64,000 bases of DNA, from contig NZ_CP051204.2 of the NCBI RefSeq assembly GCF_012516375.2, positions 6,448,001 through 6,512,000 of the forward strand, written 5' to 3'. The translations under genes were made by a program, and so were the position numbers. Positions within the stretch are counted from its first letter, which is position 1; each line of letters opens with the position of its first letter. Of this stretch, positions 63,160 through 64,000 are shown one piece after another. Source of the stretch: Chitinophaga oryzae (GTDB lineage Bacteria > Bacteroidota > Bacteroidia > Chitinophagales > Chitinophagaceae). A model generated the notes under the pieces. The model was not told the origin of the DNA. It was given only the letters and a program-made list of their open reading frames with translations, and did not search any database.

Positions 63160-64000
63160 TTGGAAGAACTGACAAAAACAAAGGAACAACCAAATCCGCA
63201 GAAGCTTAAAAGAGGCCTGCAAAACAGACACATTCAACTGATTGCACTGGGCGGCGCCATTGGCACCGGCCTGTTTCTGGGCATAGGTCCCGCCGCCGTA
63301 CTGGCCGGCCCTTCTGTTATCCTCGGATATGCTATGGCAGGCGTCATCGCCTTCTTTATTATGCGCCAGCTGGGCGAAATGGTGGTGGAAGAACCGGTGT
63401 CCGGCAGCTTCAGCCACTTTGCCTATAAATACTGGGGCACCTTCGCCGGCTTTGCCTCCGGCTGGAATTACTGGATACTGTATATCCTGGTCAGCATGTC
63501 TGAGCTGACCGCCATCGGCGTATATGTGCATTTCTGGTGGCCGGAGATCCCGCTGTGGGCTTCCAGCCTGTTCTTTTTTGTCGCCATTAACGCGCTCAAC
63601 CTCAGCTCTGTAAAAGTATACGGCGAAGCCGAATTCTGGTTCTCCATCGTAAAGGTGATCGCTATCATCTCCATGATCGTTTTCGGGGTATACCTGCTGA
63701 TCAGCGGACATGGCGGCGCACAGGCCAGCGTGGAAAACCTCTGGAACGACGGCGGTTTTTTCCCGAAAGGCCTGCTCGATAAAGGCGCCGACGGTAAATA
63801 CCAGGGCCTCTTCGCAGCCATCGCCATGATCATGTTTTCGTTCGGCGGGCTGGAGCTGATCGGCATCACGGCCGCGGAAGCCGACAAACCGGAGAAAACC
63901 ATCCCCAGGGCTACCAACCAGGTGATCTACCGCATCCTGATCTTCTACGTGGGCGCTCTTATTATCCTCTTCTCCCTGTCACCCTGGAAAAGCATTACAA
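63160..64000 (+). CDS. amino-acid permease, APC family (CycA/ProY/AnsP-like), 5' part
   Basis: At least 280 residues of a membrane transporter that runs off the window. There is no in-frame ATG between the upstream stop (63103) and the first helix, so TTG at 63160 is taken as start (MEELTKTKEQPN). TTG at 63115 is an alternative. The first helix has the APC signature QLIALGGAIGTGLFLGIG, and later MFSFGGLELIGITAAEADKPEKTIPRA matches the AAT subfamily that imports amino acids with H+. Eight helices can be placed. The A/T-rich 90 bases before it contain a weak hairpin (63084-63105), probably its promoter region. Confidence 0.85.
   Translation, partial: MEELTKTKEQPNPQKLKRGLQNRHIQLIALGGAIGTGLFLGIGPAAVLAGPSVILGYAMAGVIAFFIMRQLGEMVVEEPVSGSFSHFAYKYWGTFAGFASGWNYWILYILVSMSELTAIGVYVHFWWPEIPLWASSLFFFVAINALNLSSVKVYGEAEFWFSIVKVIAIISMIVFGVYLLISGHGGAQASVENLWNDGGFFPKGLLDKGADGKYQGLFAAIAMIMFSFGGLELIGITAAEADKPEKTIPRATNQVIYRILIFYVGALIILFSLSPWKSIT

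Overview
The window reads as a chromosomal segment of a Bacteroidota bacterium, most likely a Chitinophaga or close Chitinophagaceae relative. The evidence is three SusC/SusD pairs, a protein with a type IX secretion (T9SS) C-terminal sorting domain, promoters resembling the Bacteroidota TAnnTTTG box, few Shine-Dalgarno sites, and a pinensin-like class I lanthipeptide locus of the kind known from Chitinophaga. No tRNA, rRNA, CRISPR array or insertion sequence was recognised.

Layout. 1-1.1 kb: tail of an SDR oxidoreductase, a hypothetical gene and a probable gene remnant. 1.1-15 kb: lanthipeptide locus 1. A plus-strand unit holds a His/Cys-rich membrane peptide, an ABC ATPase, two DUF3526-type permeases, a TonB-dependent receptor and a GG-leader precursor peptide. 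Facing it is a minus-strand operon: C39-peptidase ABC exporter, split LanB (glutamylation and elimination proteins) and a LanC cyclase with a C-terminal PqqD/RRE-like domain, apparently frameshifted. 15-20 kb: a T9SS cargo protein, a tautomerase and a Ca2+-type P-ATPase. 19.9-24.4 kb: an enzyme-free SusC/SusD pair. 24.7-42.1 kb: a polysaccharide utilisation locus (PUL) with SusC/SusD, a surface lipoprotein, a Na+/solute symporter, a large six-hairpin-like protein, an SGNH hydrolase, an FAD oxidoreductase, a LacI regulator and a parallel beta-helix protein. It is tied together by three copies of one 31-bp inverted-repeat element at nearly fixed distance from likely promoters. 42.1-43.2 kb: a palindromic intergenic repeat and an ArsR/SRPBCC pair with twin operators. 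43.7-49.6 kb: a candidate synthase-type exopolysaccharide operon (response regulator, HEAT-repeat membrane protein, GT2 synthase, TPR/YaiO outer-membrane protein). 49.6-56.7 kb: a beta-mannan PUL (SusC, SusD, GH26, GH130), with a GH5-like enzyme at 59.3 kb. 56.8-61.1 kb: an SDR, a membrane glycosyltransferase and a CsgG-like protein. 61.3-63.1 kb: lanthipeptide locus 2, with two tandemly duplicated Cys-rich precursors and a canonical LanC but no dehydratase or exporter. 63.2-64 kb: start of an amino-acid permease.

How the parts fit. In locus 1 the precursor would be dehydrated by the split LanB, cyclised by LanC and cut after GG and exported by the C39 transporter; the DUF3526 ABC unit and TonB receptor are candidates for immunity or uptake. 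The LanC of locus 1 lacks two of three zinc ligands, whereas the LanC of locus 2 has all three, so the two loci in one window make an unusual complementary pair. The LacI-linked PUL has no enzyme of a glycoside hydrolase family that I recognise and may attack an unusual glycan with help from a cytoplasmic FAD enzyme.
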